64,000 bases of DNA from Gordonia paraffinivorans NBRC 108238. Its GTDB lineage: Bacteria > Actinomycetota > Actinomycetes > Mycobacteriales > Mycobacteriaceae. Below the pieces are notes generated by a model that was given only the letters and a program-made list of their open reading frames with translations, was not told the DNA's origin and did not search any database. The stretch is taken from the NCBI RefSeq assembly GCF_000344155.1, contig NZ_BAOQ01000003.1:62001-126000 (forward strand). The letters are read 5' to 3'. Shown here in pieces: positions 50,213 through 60,349 of this stretch; within the stretch, counting starts at the first letter, position 1; each line of letters opens with the position of its first letter. Position numbers and translations under genes: made by a program.

Positions 50213-51067
50213 ATGAAGATCCACGGGATCAGCTGGGTTGGTTCGCGCACGTCGAACTACCAGGCGATGCGCGACTTCGCCGCCGAGACGCTCGGTCTGG
50301 AGGTCGAGCGCGAGCAGCAGAACGCAGTCGTGTTCGGATTCCCGGACGGCTCGGCGCTCGAGGTGTTCAAGCCGACCGACGACGACCACTCGTTCTTCGA
50401 GCACCCCGTCGCGGGCCTCATCGTGGACGACGTGCGCGAGGCACGCGCCGAGCTCGAGGCCAAGGGCGTCGAGTTCATCGGCGAGGTCCACGACGGGGTC
50501 GAGGACTCGTGGGGCACCGCATGGTCGCACCTGCGCGCACCCGACGGCCACGTCTACGTCCTCATCAGCCGTCCCGCGCTCACCGAGCCGAAGAAGCCGG
50601 TCGAGACCACTCGGCGTTTCGACGAGCTGCGCATCTGCCTGAAGGTCAAGGACCTCGACGAGGCGGTGAAGGTCTATCGCGAGGGTCTCGGCATGGAGAT
50701 CGTCGACGAGTGGACGCACCCGGCCGGCCAGCGCGGCGTCCTCTTCGGCGTCGTGCCCGCCGCGGTCGAGCTGTTCGACGAGGCGCAGTGGGAACTCGTC
50801 GACGACGCAGAGCTCGGCCGCCAGGTGGCCGGCGACCACGCCCTGCGCGTCGAGGTCCGCGACGTCGACGAGATCGAGGCCCTCGCGAAGGTGCTCGCCG
50901 ACGTCGGCGTCTCGCGCGACGGCGAGGTCACCACGACCCCGTGGGAGCAGAACTGCCTGCGCATGAGCACCTCGGAGGGCGAGCAGCTGACCCTGTTCAC
51001 CCTGCCCGCCGAGGAGCGCGTCGTGCGCGAGGAGGCCCGCTCGGTCCTGTCGGTCCGACAGGCATAG
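50213..51067 (+). CDS. Two-domain VOC (glyoxalase/extradiol-type) protein
   Basis: 284 residues made of two vicinal-oxygen-chelate domains: about 1-120 (ISWVGSRTSNYQAMRDFAAE, ending SHLRAPDGHVYVLI) and 130-265 (ELRICLKVKDLDEAVKVYRE, ending EGEQLTLFTL). Metal-binding His/Glu positions are only partly obvious (His3-region HGISW, Glu in ALEVF). Members catalyse glyoxalase, epimerase or ring-cleavage reactions. AGGAGAGG lies close before the ATG. Probably functions with the preceding oxidoreductase; reaction unknown. Confidence 0.82.
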   Translation: MKIHGISWVGSRTSNYQAMRDFAAETLGLEVEREQQNAVVFGFPDGSALEVFKPTDDDHSFFEHPVAGLIVDDVREARAELEAKGVEFIGEVHDGVEDSWGTAWSHLRAPDGHVYVLISRPALTEPKKPVETTRRFDELRICLKVKDLDEAVKVYREGLGMEIVDEWTHPAGQRGVLFGVVPAAVELFDEAQWELVDDAELGRQVAGDHALRVEVRDVDEIEALAKVLADVGVSRDGEVTTTPWEQNCLRMSTSEGEQLTLFTLPAEERVVREEARSVLSVRQA

Positions 51068-51117
51068 ACCCCCGTCGTGGTGGGACTCCCGGGTTTCGCC
51101 GGATCATCCCCGGCTCG

Positions 51118-54100
51118 TCAGATCCCCATCGATTCCCGTAGACGAGCGACCTCCGCCCGGTACTTCTCGACGTTGCGCATCTTGACGCTCTCGTAGCCGC
51201 GCACCATGTCGGGAAGTCCGGCGAGTTCCACCACGGCGGGCCTTTCGGCCTCGCCGATCCGACCGTCGGCGAGGCCGGCGAGCACGGCGTCGAGAAGCTC
51301 GCGGTACTCGGCGATCAGTGCCCGCTCGGTGCGGCGGATCTCGTTGCGCCCGAACGGGTCCAGCGGGGTGCCGCGGAGCTTCTTCAGCTTCGCGAGCGTG
51401 CCGAGCGGGCGGTCGGCCCAGGCGCCGAGGGACATCTTCTCCCGCATGCCCAGCCGGCGCAGCGTCGGCGGATGCAGTCGGACGGCGACCTCGGCGTCCT
51501 CGCCGAACTGATCGGCGACCTGCGCCGCGAACGCCGGATCCTGCGTCAGCCGGGCCACCTCGTATTCGTCCTTGTACGCCATCAGCTTGTACAGGTTGCG
51601 GGCCACGGCGTCGGTGAACGCCGGGTCGCCGACCTCGCGGTGCACCCGCTCGACGACGCCGAGGTACTCGCGCGCGTACCGTTCGTCGGCGTAGGCGATC
51701 AACTCGTCGTAGCGGACGGCGACGGCGCGGGTCAGGTCCGCGTCGAGTCCGAGCCCGTCGACCATGCGCGTCGCGTGTGCGCTCGGCTCGACCTCGGTGC
51801 GTGCGGCCCCGTGCAGGTCGGCGATGGTCGCCGACACCGCATCCGGCTCCGCCACGGCCTGGCGGCCACGGCGGAACGCCTGGATGTTGGCGTCCACCGC
51901 GACGCCGTTGAGGCCGATCGCGCGCTCGATCGACTGCGCCGTCACCGCGAGTGCGCCCGCCTGGTAGGCGGCGCCGACCATGAGCATGTTCGCGTACTGC
52001 TCGTCGCCGAACAACGACGTCGACAGGGCGCCCGGGTCGAGGTAGAGCCCGCGGGCCACCTTGGCGTCGATCGCCGAGTGGATGGCGGTCTCGGCGGGGA
52101 AGCCCACCGAGGTGTCGATGACCATCAGGCCGGTGGGGACCTTTGTCGTGGAGACCACGGCGACGGTCTTCTCCGGTGCCGCGACCTTGAGGTTCACCGG
52201 ATCGGTGGCGACCAGCGGATCGCAGGCGAGATACAGGTCGCAGTCGTCGCTCGCGACCTTCGCGGCCTGCTCGACGGCGTGTGGCGCGATCTTGATGTCG
52301 CTGACGACCGCGCCGCCCTTCTGCGCGAGGCCGGTCATGTCGACGGTGCGTGCGGCGTGGCCGTCGAGCACCGCGGCGGTGGCCAGCACCTGCGAGACGG
52401 TCACCACGCCGGTGCCGCCGATGCCGGTGACGCGCAGCGTGAACGTGTCGCGCACCGCCGGGATCGGCGGTTGCGGCAGGTCGGCGTCGGCGATGTCGGC
52501 GGCCCGCTTGCGGGTGCGCGCCGTTCCCGGGGTGACGGTGACGAACGACGGGCAGTCGCCCTTCAGGCACGAGAAGTCGAGGTTGCACGAACTCTGGTCG
52601 ATCTGGGTCTTGCGGCCGAACTCGGTCTGCACCGGGTGGACCGACAGGCAGTTCGACTTCTCTCCGCAGTCGCCGCAGCCCTCGCAGATGCGCTCGTTGA
52701 TCATCACGCGCGTGGTCGGGGTCGGCATCAGGCCGCGCTTGCGCTTGCGGCGCTTCTCGGCGGCGCAGTGCTGGTCGTGGACGAGCACCGTGACGCCCGG
52801 AACCGCGGCGAGCTCGGTTTGCACGTCGAGCAGGTCGTCGCGGTGGCGGACCTCGACGCGCTTCGGCAGGCCCAGGCCCCTGGTGCGCTTCGGGTCGTCG
52901 GAGGTCACCACGACCTTCGCGACCCCCTCGTCGAGGAGGAGCGACGTCAGGCGCGGCAGGTCCATCTCACCGACCGGGTCCTGGCCGCCGGTCATCGCGA
53001 CCGTGCCGTTGTAGAGCAGCTTGTAGGTGATGTTCTCCCCGGAGGCCACCGCCGCACGCAGGGCGAGCGAGCCCGAGTGGGCGAACGTGCCGTCGCCGAT
53101 GTTCTGGACGAAGTGGTCGGCGGACACGAACGGCGCCATGCCGATCCACTGCGCGCCCTCGCCGCCCATCTGGGTGACGCCGGCGATGTCGCCGACCTGG
53201 CGCGGGTCCATCAGCAACACCATTGCGTGGCAACCGATCCCCGCGCCGACGAGGGTGTTCTCGGAGACCTTGGTCGAGCTGTTGTGCGGGCACCCGGAGC
53301 AGAAGTACGGCGTGCGCACCGCGAGGGGGAGTTCGATCCTGGTGCGGCGCTGCGACTTCCGGTCGATCCAGGCCTGCGCCGCTTCGACGTGATGCCGCGC
53401 GAGGCGGGCGGCGAGGCCGCGGGTGACCGCGTCGACGTCGAGCTCGCCGAAGCGCGAGAAGAGCGTGGAGCCGTCCTCGTTGACCTTGCCCACGATCCGC
53501 GGCGCCCGCGGGTGGCGGAAGAGGATGTCGCGCATCATCGTCTCGATGAAGTCGCGCTTCTCCTCGATGACGATGACCTCGTCGAGATCGCCGCGCGCGG
53601 TGTCGAACATGAAGCGGTTCAGGATGTCGCGCTCGAGCGGGTAGACCATGCCCAGCTTCAGGATGCGGATGCCGAGCCGGCGCAGGTCGGCGTCGTCGAT
53701 TCCCATGAGGCGCAGCGCCTCGCGGAGGTCGAGATAGGTCTTGCCCGCCGCGACGATGCCGATGCGGTCGTCGGGGGTGGACACGACGATCCGGTTGATG
53801 CCGTTGAGCCGCGCGTACTCGAGGGCCCGTGGGATCCGGGTGGTCAGCTGGTTCTGTTCGAGCTCCATCAGGTTGGCGCCGAGCAGTCGTCCGCTCGGGA
53901 CGTGCGGGCTGCGGCCGAGATCGCCGTAGGTGGGGACGGTGCGGTCGGGGTCGACCTGGGCGGTGGACGCGCCGTCGGCCACATGCGCCGAGATCTTCAG
54001 CGACGTCCACAGGCCGCTGACGCGGCTCATGACGGCGGCGTGGACGCCGAGGTCGAGGATGTCCTGCGAATCGGCGGGGTAGAGGATCGGGATGTAGAGG

Positions 54101-54681
54101 TCGGCCAGCGCCATCTCGGAGGCGCAGGGCACGGTCGAGGACTTGGCGCCGGGGTCGTCGCCGACGATCGCCACCGCTCCGCCGTCCGGGTGGGTGCCGA
54201 CGAGGTTGGCGTGCCGCAGCGCGTCGGTGGCGCGGTCGAGGCCGGGCGCCTTGCCGTACCAGTAGCCGACCACGCCGTCGCGGGGCCTGCCGTCGGGTCC
54301 CGGGGCCAGGTCGGCGACCTGCGCGGCGACCTGGGAGCCCATGACCGAGGTCGCGGCGAGCTCTTCGTTCAGGCCGGGGCGGTGGACGATGTCGTAGGGC
54401 GTCAGAAGGTCGCGGCGGCGGGCCAGTTCGAGGTCGTAGCCGGCGAGGGGGGAGCCCTCGTACCCGGAGATGAACGATGCGGTCTCGAGGTTCTGGCGGC
54501 GGTCGACGCGAGCGCGGTCGCGGACCATGCGCACCAGGGCCTGGATGCCGGTGAGGTAGACGGTGCCCGATTCGCGGGTGTATCGGTCCTCGAGGGAGAA
54601 CCCTTCGGAGATGGGCTCTGGCCTGCGGCTTTGCGGGGTGGGCACCTGCTGGGGGCGGGCGCGGTCGTCTGCGAGGGTCAT
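51118..54681 (-). CDS. Indolepyruvate ferredoxin oxidoreductase, fused large form
   Basis: 2-oxoacid:acceptor oxidoreductase, 1187 residues, with the alpha, TPP and gamma domains in one chain as in aerobic proteobacteria and actinobacteria. TPP region: CSGCPHNSSTKV, GIGCHAMVLLMDP, NIGDGTFAHSGSLALRAAV, YNGTVAMTGGQ. FeS-type Cys cluster: ICEGCGDCGEKSNC and SCNLDFSCLKGDC. Gamma domain: VTGIGGTGVVTVSQVLATAA, MTGLAQKGGAVVSDI. It oxidises aryl- or branched 2-oxoacids to acyl-CoA. Start at the ATG giving MTLADDRARP, with AGGTGA upstream. It is divergent from the leucine operon (236 bp), so it may feed isovaleryl-CoA into it. Confidence 0.93.
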   Translation of the reverse strand: MTLADDRARPQQVPTPQSRRPEPISEGFSLEDRYTRESGTVYLTGIQALVRMVRDRARVDRRQNLETASFISGYEGSPLAGYDLELARRRDLLTPYDIVHRPGLNEELAATSVMGSQVAAQVADLAPGPDGRPRDGVVGYWYGKAPGLDRATDALRHANLVGTHPDGGAVAIVGDDPGAKSSTVPCASEMALADLYIPILYPADSQDILDLGVHAAVMSRVSGLWTSLKISAHVADGASTAQVDPDRTVPTYGDLGRSPHVPSGRLLGANLMELEQNQLTTRIPRALEYARLNGINRIVVSTPDDRIGIVAAGKTYLDLREALRLMGIDDADLRRLGIRILKLGMVYPLERDILNRFMFDTARGDLDEVIVIEEKRDFIETMMRDILFRHPRAPRIVGKVNEDGSTLFSRFGELDVDAVTRGLAARLARHHVEAAQAWIDRKSQRRTRIELPLAVRTPYFCSGCPHNSSTKVSENTLVGAGIGCHAMVLLMDPRQVGDIAGVTQMGGEGAQWIGMAPFVSADHFVQNIGDGTFAHSGSLALRAAVASGENITYKLLYNGTVAMTGGQDPVGEMDLPRLTSLLLDEGVAKVVVTSDDPKRTRGLGLPKRVEVRHRDDLLDVQTELAAVPGVTVLVHDQHCAAEKRRKRKRGLMPTPTTRVMINERICEGCGDCGEKSNCLSVHPVQTEFGRKTQIDQSSCNLDFSCLKGDCPSFVTVTPGTARTRKRAADIADADLPQPPIPAVRDTFTLRVTGIGGTGVVTVSQVLATAAVLDGHAARTVDMTGLAQKGGAVVSDIKIAPHAVEQAAKVASDDCDLYLACDPLVATDPVNLKVAAPEKTVAVVSTTKVPTGLMVIDTSVGFPAETAIHSAIDAKVARGLYLDPGALSTSLFGDEQYANMLMVGAAYQAGALAVTAQSIERAIGLNGVAVDANIQAFRRGRQAVAEPDAVSATIADLHGAARTEVEPSAHATRMVDGLGLDADLTRAVAVRYDELIAYADERYAREYLGVVERVHREVGDPAFTDAVARNLYKLMAYKDEYEVARLTQDPAFAAQVADQFGEDAEVAVRLHPPTLRRLGMREKMSLGAWADRPLGTLAKLKKLRGTPLDPFGRNEIRRTERALIAEYRELLDAVLAGLADGRIGEAERPAVVELAGLPDMVRGYESVKMRNVEKYRAEVARLRESMGI

Positions 54682-54853
54682 GGGGTCACCTGGCCTTCTA
54701 TGTGCGGTGGTCGTCCCGGTGGTGCCGGGGTGGACGCATCGGTTGTCGCGGCCCGAGGGTGGTGGGCCTCCCACCACACTACGAGATGAAGGTGATCCGC
54801 GTCACGTCGACCGCACCGATCGGTGTCGGGAGCGCAACTTCGGCACGACCCGC

Positions 54854-54882
54854 GTGACACGGGCCACTGGATGCTCTACGAT
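54854..54882 (+). promoter_or_regulatory. Promoter GTGACA-N17-TACGAT of the leucine operon
   Basis: -35 GTGACA (54854-54859, one base from TTGACA), 17-bp spacer, -10 TACGAT (54877-54882). The predicted start, about 54889, is the first base of the palindrome at 54888. Confidence 0.6.
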
Positions 54883-54887
54883 CACCA

Positions 54888-54911
54888 TTCAGTTAATTCC
54901 AACTAACTGAA
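54888..54911. promoter_or_regulatory. Operator TTCAGTTA-N8-TAACTGAA
   Basis: Perfect 8-bp arms around ATTCCAAC; a smaller dyad AGTT-N6-AACT is nested inside. It covers the predicted transcription start and ends six bases before the accD1 ATG, so a bound protein should block both initiation and the ribosome site. Confidence 0.6.
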
Positions 54912-54917
54912 GGGTCG

Positions 54918-56498
54918 ATGGTGACCAGCACGCTCGACGGCTTCCGTGCCGTGCACCAGCAGAATCTCGATCTGCTCCGCCAGCGCCTCGCGAAGGTGGC
55001 AGAAGGGGGCGGCGCCAAGGCGCGGGAACGCCACGTCTCACGCGGCAAGCTCCTCCCGCGCGACCGCGTCGACGGTCTCCTCGATGTCGGCTCCCCGTTC
55101 ATCGAGGTCGCGCCGCTCGCCGCCTTCGGCATGTACGACGACAAGGCGCCGGCCGCGGGCGTGATCGCCGGCGTCGGCCGCGTGGCCGGGCGGGAATGCA
55201 TGATCGTCGCCAACGACGCCACCGTGTCGGGCGGCACGTACTACCCGATCACCGTCAAGAAGCACCTGCGGGCGCAGGAGATCGCCGCGGCCAACCGGCT
55301 GCCCTGCATCTATCTCGTCGACTCCGGCGGCGCGATGCTGCTGCAGCAGGACGAGGTCTTCCCCGACCGCGACCACTTCGGCCGGATCTTCTACAACCAG
55401 GCGACCATGAGCGCCGCCGGAATCCCGCAGATCGCGGCCGTGCTCGGCTCCTCGACCGCGGGCGGCGCCTATGTCCCGGCGATGAGCGACGAGACCGTCA
55501 TCGTCCGCAACCAGGGCACCATCTTCCTGGCCGGCCCGCCCCTGGTGAAGGCGGCCACCGGCGAGGACGTCTCGGCCGAGGACCTCGGCGGCGGCGCGAT
55601 GCACTCGTCGGTCTCCGGCGTCACCGACCACCTCGTCGACAACGACCAGCAGGCGCTGGCCAAGGTGCGCGAGATCGTCGCGACCCTCGGCCCGCGCGAG
55701 GCGCCGCAGTGGGAGACCGTCCCCTCGCGCGACCCGCTGCGCCCGCAGACCGACATCTACGACGTGGTCCCCACCGATCCGCGCACTCCCTACGACGTGC
55801 GCGAGGTCATCGAGATCATGTGCGACGCCGGTGAATACACCGAGTTCAAGGCGAACTACGGCACCAGCCTCGTCACCGCCTTCGCCCACATCCACGGGCA
55901 CCCGGTCGGCATCATCGCCAACAACGGCGTCCTGTTCAGCGAATCCGCCCTCAAGGGCGCGCATTTCATCGAACTGTGCGATCAGCGTCGCATCCCCCTG
56001 GTCTTCCTGCAGAACATCACCGGCTTCATGGTCGGCAAGGCCTACGAGCAGGGCGGCATCGCCAAGCACGGCGCCAAGATGGTCAACGCCGTCGCCTGCG
56101 CGCGCGTCCCGAAGTTCACCGTGATGATCGGCGGCTCCTTCGGCGCCGGCAACTACTCGATGTGCGGCCGCGCGTACTCGCCCCGCTTCCTGTGGATGTG
56201 GCCCAACGCCCGCATCTCGGTGATGGGCGGCTCGCAGGCCGCCGACACCCTGGCCACGGTGCGCCGCAACCAGATCGAGCGGTCGGGCGACACCTGGCCG
56301 GCCGAGGACGAGGAGGCCTTCAAGGCCCCGATCCGCGAGCAGTTCGAGCGCCAGTCCGACGCCTACTACTCGACCGCGCGGCTGTGGGACGACGGCATCG
56401 TCGACCCGGCCCAGACCCGCACGCTGCTCGGGCTCGCCCTCGAGACGGCGCGCCACGCACCCCTCGCCGACCCGCGCTACGGCGTCTTCCGGATGTGA
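54918..56498 (+). CDS. accD1: Acyl-CoA carboxylase beta subunit (methylcrotonyl-CoA type)
   Basis: Carboxyltransferase that carboxylates 3-methylcrotonyl-CoA in leucine breakdown, with AccA1. 526 residues, two crotonase-fold halves. Landmarks: [55 protein letters not shown] (oxyanion loop), [33 protein letters not shown] and [20 protein letters not shown], the last typical of methylcrotonyl- and geranyl-CoA carboxylases. First gene of the operon; the order matches Mycobacterium Rv2502c-Rv2498c. Start six bases after the operator. Confidence 0.95.
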   Translation: MVTSTLDGFRAVHQQNLDLLRQRLAKVAEGGGAKARERHVSRGKLLPRDRVDGLLDVGSPFIEVAPLAAFGMYDDKAPAAGVIAGVGRVAGRECMIVANDATVSGGTYYPITVKKHLRAQEIAAANRLPCIYLVDSGGAMLLQQDEVFPDRDHFGRIFYNQATMSAAGIPQIAAVLGSSTAGGAYVPAMSDETVIVRNQGTIFLAGPPLVKAATGEDVSAEDLGGGAMHSSVSGVTDHLVDNDQQALAKVREIVATLGPREAPQWETVPSRDPLRPQTDIYDVVPTDPRTPYDVREVIEIMCDAGEYTEFKANYGTSLVTAFAHIHGHPVGIIANNGVLFSESALKGAHFIELCDQRRIPLVFLQNITGFMVGKAYEQGGIAKHGAKMVNAVACARVPKFTVMIGGSFGAGNYSMCGRAYSPRFLWMWPNARISVMGGSQAADTLATVRRNQIERSGDTWPAEDEEAFKAPIREQFERQSDAYYSTARLWDDGIVDPAQTRTLLGLALETARHAPLADPRYGVFRM

Positions 56499-56590
56499 TC
56501 GCGATGGTGGAGGTACAGCAGCAGGTCGCCGAATCCCGCGATCACACCGAATCCCCCGATGCCGCAACCGATGCACGAAGGACCCCGACC

Positions 56591-58636
56591 GTGAGCACCA
56601 GACCCATCCGCAGTGTCCTGGTGGCGAACCGTGGTGAGATCGCCTGCCGGGTGATCGACACGCTGCGCCGCATGGGAATCCGCAGCATCGCCGTCTATTC
56701 CGACGCCGACGCGCAGGCGCGCCACGTCCGCGAGGCCGACGTCGCGGTGCGCATCGGGCCCGCCGAGGCGGCCCGGAGCTACCTCGACATCGAGGCGGTG
56801 GTGGACGCCGCGCGCAAGACCGGAGCGGACGCCGTCCACCCGGGCTACGGATTCCTCTCGGAGAACCAGAGATTCGCCGCGGCGCTCGCCGAGGCGGGCA
56901 TCGTCTTCATCGGACCGCCCGCCGAGGCCATCGCGACCATGGGCGACAAGATCACCGCACGCGCGGCCGTGACGGCCCGCGACGTCCCGGTCGTCCCCGG
57001 TCTGTCGCGTCCCGGCCTGACCGACGAGGACCTGATCGCCGCGGCGCCCGACATCGGATTCCCGGTGCTCATCAAACCGAGCGCGGGCGGTGGCGGCAAG
57101 GGCATGCACCGCGTCGCCGAGCCCGCCGAACTGCCGGCGGCGCTGCAGCGCGCACGTCGCGAGGCCGGTGCCGCCTTCGGCGACGACGCGCTGTTCATCG
57201 AGCATTTCGTGGACACCCCGCGACACATCGAGGTCCAGGTCCTCGCCGACCGGCACGGCAACGTCGTGCACCTCGGCGAGCGCGAGTGCTCGCTGCAGCG
57301 CCGGCACCAGAAGGTCATCGAGGAGGCGCCGTCGGCGCTGCTCGACGCCGACACCCGCGCCCGGATCGGCGCGGCCGCCTGCGACGCGGCGCGCTCGGTC
57401 GGCTACACCGGCGCCGGGACGGTCGAGTTCATCGTCTCCGCGCACAGGCCCGACGAGTTCTTCTTCATGGAGATGAACACCCGGCTGCAGGTCGAGCACC
57501 CCGTCACCGAACTCGTGACCGGTATCGACCTGGTGGAGCAGCAGATCCGCGTCGCCCGCGGCGAGGAGCTCGGGTTCGCCCAGGACGACATCACGCTGAC
57601 CGGGCACGCCATCGAGGCCCGCGTCTACGCCGAGGACCCGGCGCGCGGCTTCCTGCCCACCGGCGGCACCATCGAGCACCTGGTGCACCCGGACACCTCG
57701 CCGGGCAGCGGCGTCCGCGTCGACTCCGCCATGCTCGAAGGGCTGCGCGTCGGGAGCGACTACGACCCGATGCTCGCCAAGGTCATCGCCCACGGGACCG
57801 ATCGGGAGGAGGCCCTCGAGCGCCTCGACCAGGCGCTGGCGCACACGCGGGTGCTCGGCGTGGTCACCAACATCGACTTCTGCCGGTTCGTGCTGAGGCA
57901 GCCGGCCGTGGTCGACGCAGACCTCGACACCGAACTGCTCGACCGGCTCGTCGCCGACTACGAGGTCGCCGAACCCTCGCCGGAGGCCCAGGTCCTCGTC
58001 GGCCTGGCCCGGATCGGGGTCCGGGACAGCGGGGACGTGTGGTCGTCGGCCGTCGGGTGGCGCATCGGCGACACCGCACCGGTGATCACCCGACTCGTCA
58101 GCGGCGGGCACCACTCCACCGTCTCGATCCGGGTCGACCACGCCGACGCGCAGGCCGTCTCCGGCCGGGCGACGGTCGCCGTCGAGGGCGTCGACGACGC
58201 CGAGCCGTGGGAGGCGGATGTCGTCTACCTGCCCGCGGGCGACGGGCAGGGGTCGGCCCGGCTCATCGTCGACGGCGTCAGCCAGTCGTGGTCGTCGGTT
58301 CTCGTCGGCGAATCCTGGTGGGTCTCCGGGCCTTCGGGCACCTGGATCCTCGACCTCGCCCGCCCCGTCCTCGACGAGGCCGCCGACGAGCGCGCCGGCG
58401 AGATCACCAGCCCGATGCCCGGGACCGTCGTCGCCGTGGCCGCCGGTTCCGGCGACGAGGTCGCCTCCGGCGCGGCGGTGGTGGTCGTCGAGGCCATGAA
58501 GATGGAACACACGCTCTCCGCGCCGATCGACGGGACCGCAGAGGTGTCGGTGAAGATCGGGGACAAGGTCGACGCCGGGCAGGTCCTCGCGGTCATCACA
58601 CCCGCAGAGGCCGCCGAACCCGCGCCCGCGCGGTGA
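56591..58636 (+). CDS. accA1: Biotin-dependent acyl-CoA carboxylase alpha subunit
   Basis: Biotin carboxylase plus biotin carrier in one chain, 681 residues. [34 protein letters not shown] (ATP-grasp loop), [36 protein letters not shown], and the C-terminal biotinyl site [10 protein letters not shown] with Lys637. GTG at 56591 is chosen because GAAGGA lies eight bases upstream; an ATG at 56504 would add 29 polar residues and lacks a ribosome site. It pairs with the preceding accD1. Confidence 0.94.
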   Translation: MSTRPIRSVLVANRGEIACRVIDTLRRMGIRSIAVYSDADAQARHVREADVAVRIGPAEAARSYLDIEAVVDAARKTGADAVHPGYGFLSENQRFAAALAEAGIVFIGPPAEAIATMGDKITARAAVTARDVPVVPGLSRPGLTDEDLIAAAPDIGFPVLIKPSAGGGGKGMHRVAEPAELPAALQRARREAGAAFGDDALFIEHFVDTPRHIEVQVLADRHGNVVHLGERECSLQRRHQKVIEEAPSALLDADTRARIGAAACDAARSVGYTGAGTVEFIVSAHRPDEFFFMEMNTRLQVEHPVTELVTGIDLVEQQIRVARGEELGFAQDDITLTGHAIEARVYAEDPARGFLPTGGTIEHLVHPDTSPGSGVRVDSAMLEGLRVGSDYDPMLAKVIAHGTDREEALERLDQALAHTRVLGVVTNIDFCRFVLRQPAVVDADLDTELLDRLVADYEVAEPSPEAQVLVGLARIGVRDSGDVWSSAVGWRIGDTAPVITRLVSGGHHSTVSIRVDHADAQAVSGRATVAVEGVDDAEPWEADVVYLPAGDGQGSARLIVDGVSQSWSSVLVGESWWVSGPSGTWILDLARPVLDEAADERAGEITSPMPGTVVAVAAGSGDEVASGAAVVVVEAMKMEHTLSAPIDGTAEVSVKIGDKVDAGQVLAVITPAEAAEPAPAR

Positions 58637-58684
58637 TGCGCGGGCACCCCGAACCCACCGACGAGACGTAAAGGACTGCAGGAC

Positions 58685-59830
58685 ATGGAACTCACCCAGG
58701 AATACACCGACCTCATCGAGACGGTGCGCGACTTCGCGCAGTCGGTCGTGGCCCCCGTGGCCGCAAAGCACGACGAGGAGCACAGCTTCCCGTACGAGGT
58801 CGTCGACCAGATGGGCAAGATGGGACTGTTCGGCCTGCCCTTCCCCGAGGAGTACGGCGGCATGGGCGGCGACTACTTCGCCCTCGCGCTCGCGCTCGAG
58901 GAGCTCGGCAAGGTCGACCAGTCGGTCGCCATCACCCTCGAGGCCGGTGTGAGTCTCGGCGCGATGCCGATCTACAAGTTCGGCACCGAGGAGCAGAAGC
59001 AGAGGTACCTGCCCGACCTCACCGCCGGCAAGGCGCTCGCAGGGTTCGGCCTCACCGAACCGGGTGCGGGATCGGACGCCGGGGCCACCGCGACCACCGC
59101 CCGCGACGACGGCGACTCGTGGATCATCAACGGCAACAAGCAGTTCATCACCAACTCCGGCACCGACATCACCTCGCTGGTCACCGTCACCGCGGTCAGC
59201 GGGGTGAAGGAGAACGGCAAGAAGGAGATCTCGACGATCATCGTGCCCTCGGGCACACCGGGATTCACCGCCGAACCCGCCTACAACAAGGTCGGCTGGA
59301 ACGCCTCGGACACCCACCCGCTCACCTTCAGCGACGTGCGGGTGCCAAAGGAGAACCTGCTCGGCGAGCGCGGCCGGGGCTACGCCAACTTCCTGTCCAT
59401 CCTCGACGAGGGGCGCATCGCGATCGCGGCGCTCGCCACCGGTGCCGCGCAGGGCTGTGTCGACGAGAGCGTGAAGTACGCCAAGGAACGCCAGTCCTTC
59501 GGCAAGCCGATCGGCGAGTACCAGTCGGTGTCGTTCGCCATCGCGCGGATGGAGGCCCGCGCGCACGTGGCGCGCACCGCCTACTACGACGCGGCGGCGA
59601 AGATGCTGGCCGGCAAGCCGTTCAAGAAGGAGGCCTCGATCGCGAAGATGATCGCCAGCGAGGCCGCCATGGACAACGCGCGGACGGCGACCCAGATCCA
59701 CGGCGGCTACGGCTTCATGAACGAATATCCCGTCGCGCGCCACTACCGGGACTCCAAGATCCTCGAGATCGGCGAGGGCACCACCGAGGTCCAGCTCATG
59801 CTCATCGCGCGAGAGCTGGGGTTCGCATGA
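58685..59830 (+). CDS. fadE19: Acyl-CoA dehydrogenase (isovaleryl-CoA step), FadE19-like
   Basis: 381 residues. GFGLTEPGAGSDAGATATTA (FAD/substrate loop), ITNSGTDITSL, FGKPIGEYQSVSFAIARMEA, QIHGGYGFMNEYPVARHYRD and EIGEGTTEVQLMLIAREL. The operon position calls for oxidation of isovaleryl-CoA to 3-methylcrotonyl-CoA. Catalytic Glu364 sits in the EGTTE motif, the position used by short/medium-chain enzymes; true mammalian isovaleryl-CoA dehydrogenase uses a different Glu and has Ala there, so specificity may be broader. AAAGGA lies nine bases before the ATG. Its stop overlaps the maoC start. Confidence 0.92.
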   Translation: MELTQEYTDLIETVRDFAQSVVAPVAAKHDEEHSFPYEVVDQMGKMGLFGLPFPEEYGGMGGDYFALALALEELGKVDQSVAITLEAGVSLGAMPIYKFGTEEQKQRYLPDLTAGKALAGFGLTEPGAGSDAGATATTARDDGDSWIINGNKQFITNSGTDITSLVTVTAVSGVKENGKKEISTIIVPSGTPGFTAEPAYNKVGWNASDTHPLTFSDVRVPKENLLGERGRGYANFLSILDEGRIAIAALATGAAQGCVDESVKYAKERQSFGKPIGEYQSVSFAIARMEARAHVARTAYYDAAAKMLAGKPFKKEASIAKMIASEAAMDNARTATQIHGGYGFMNEYPVARHYRDSKILEIGEGTTEVQLMLIARELGFA

Positions 59831-60342
59831 GCACCGCGAGCGGCGCCGGGAACACCGCCGACAGCCCGCGCCGGGTGATCCAGCGCGGCCTGTGGTTCGA
59901 GGAGTTCGAGGAGGGCACGATCTACGAGCATCGCCCCGGACGCACCGTGACCGAGGCCGACAACGTGCTCTTCACGACGCTGACGATGAACACGCAGGCG
60001 CTGCACCTCGACGCCGCGTGGTCGGCGCAGCAGCCCGGGTTCGGCGGTCAGCGTCTCGTCAACTCGATGTTCACGCTCTCGACCATCGTCGGGTTGTCGG
60101 TGAGCCAGCTGACTCAGGGCACCCTGGTGGCCAATCTCGGCTTCTCCGAGGTCGCCTTCCCGTCACCGTTGTTCGCCGGCGACACGCTCTACGCCGAGAC
60201 CGTGTGCACGGGTAAGCGCGAATCGAGGTCGCGTCCGGGGGAGGGCGTGGTGAACTTGACCCACATCGGACGCAACCAGCACGGCGAGGTCGTCGCGCGA
60301 GCCGCGCGGGCCACGTTGGTGCGCAGACAACCTACGGAGTGA
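59827..60342 (+). CDS. MaoC-like hydratase (probable methylglutaconyl-CoA hydratase)
   Basis: 171 residues, single hot-dog domain. WFEEFEEGTIYEHRPGRTVTEADNVLF with the catalytic Asp and MNTQALHLDAAWSAQ with the catalytic His are the (R)-hydratase motif; LVANLGFSEVAFPSPLFAGDTL follows. In this operon it would hydrate 3-methylglutaconyl-CoA to HMG-CoA, in place of a crotonase. Start ATG overlaps the fadE stop (ATGA); citE starts eight bases after its stop. Confidence 0.9.
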   Translation: MSTASGAGNTADSPRRVIQRGLWFEEFEEGTIYEHRPGRTVTEADNVLFTTLTMNTQALHLDAAWSAQQPGFGGQRLVNSMFTLSTIVGLSVSQLTQGTLVANLGFSEVAFPSPLFAGDTLYAETVCTGKRESRSRPGEGVVNLTHIGRNQHGEVVARAARATLVRRQPTE

Positions 60343-60349
60343 GACGACG

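Noticed and set aside
51472-54789. 1105-codon plus frame opposite the indolepyruvate oxidoreductase
   Set aside because: High-G+C antisense shadow; the minus strand carries all oxidoreductase motifs.
56477-59743. 1088-codon minus frame opposite accA1-fadE
   Set aside because: Spans two well-supported genes and has shadow composition.
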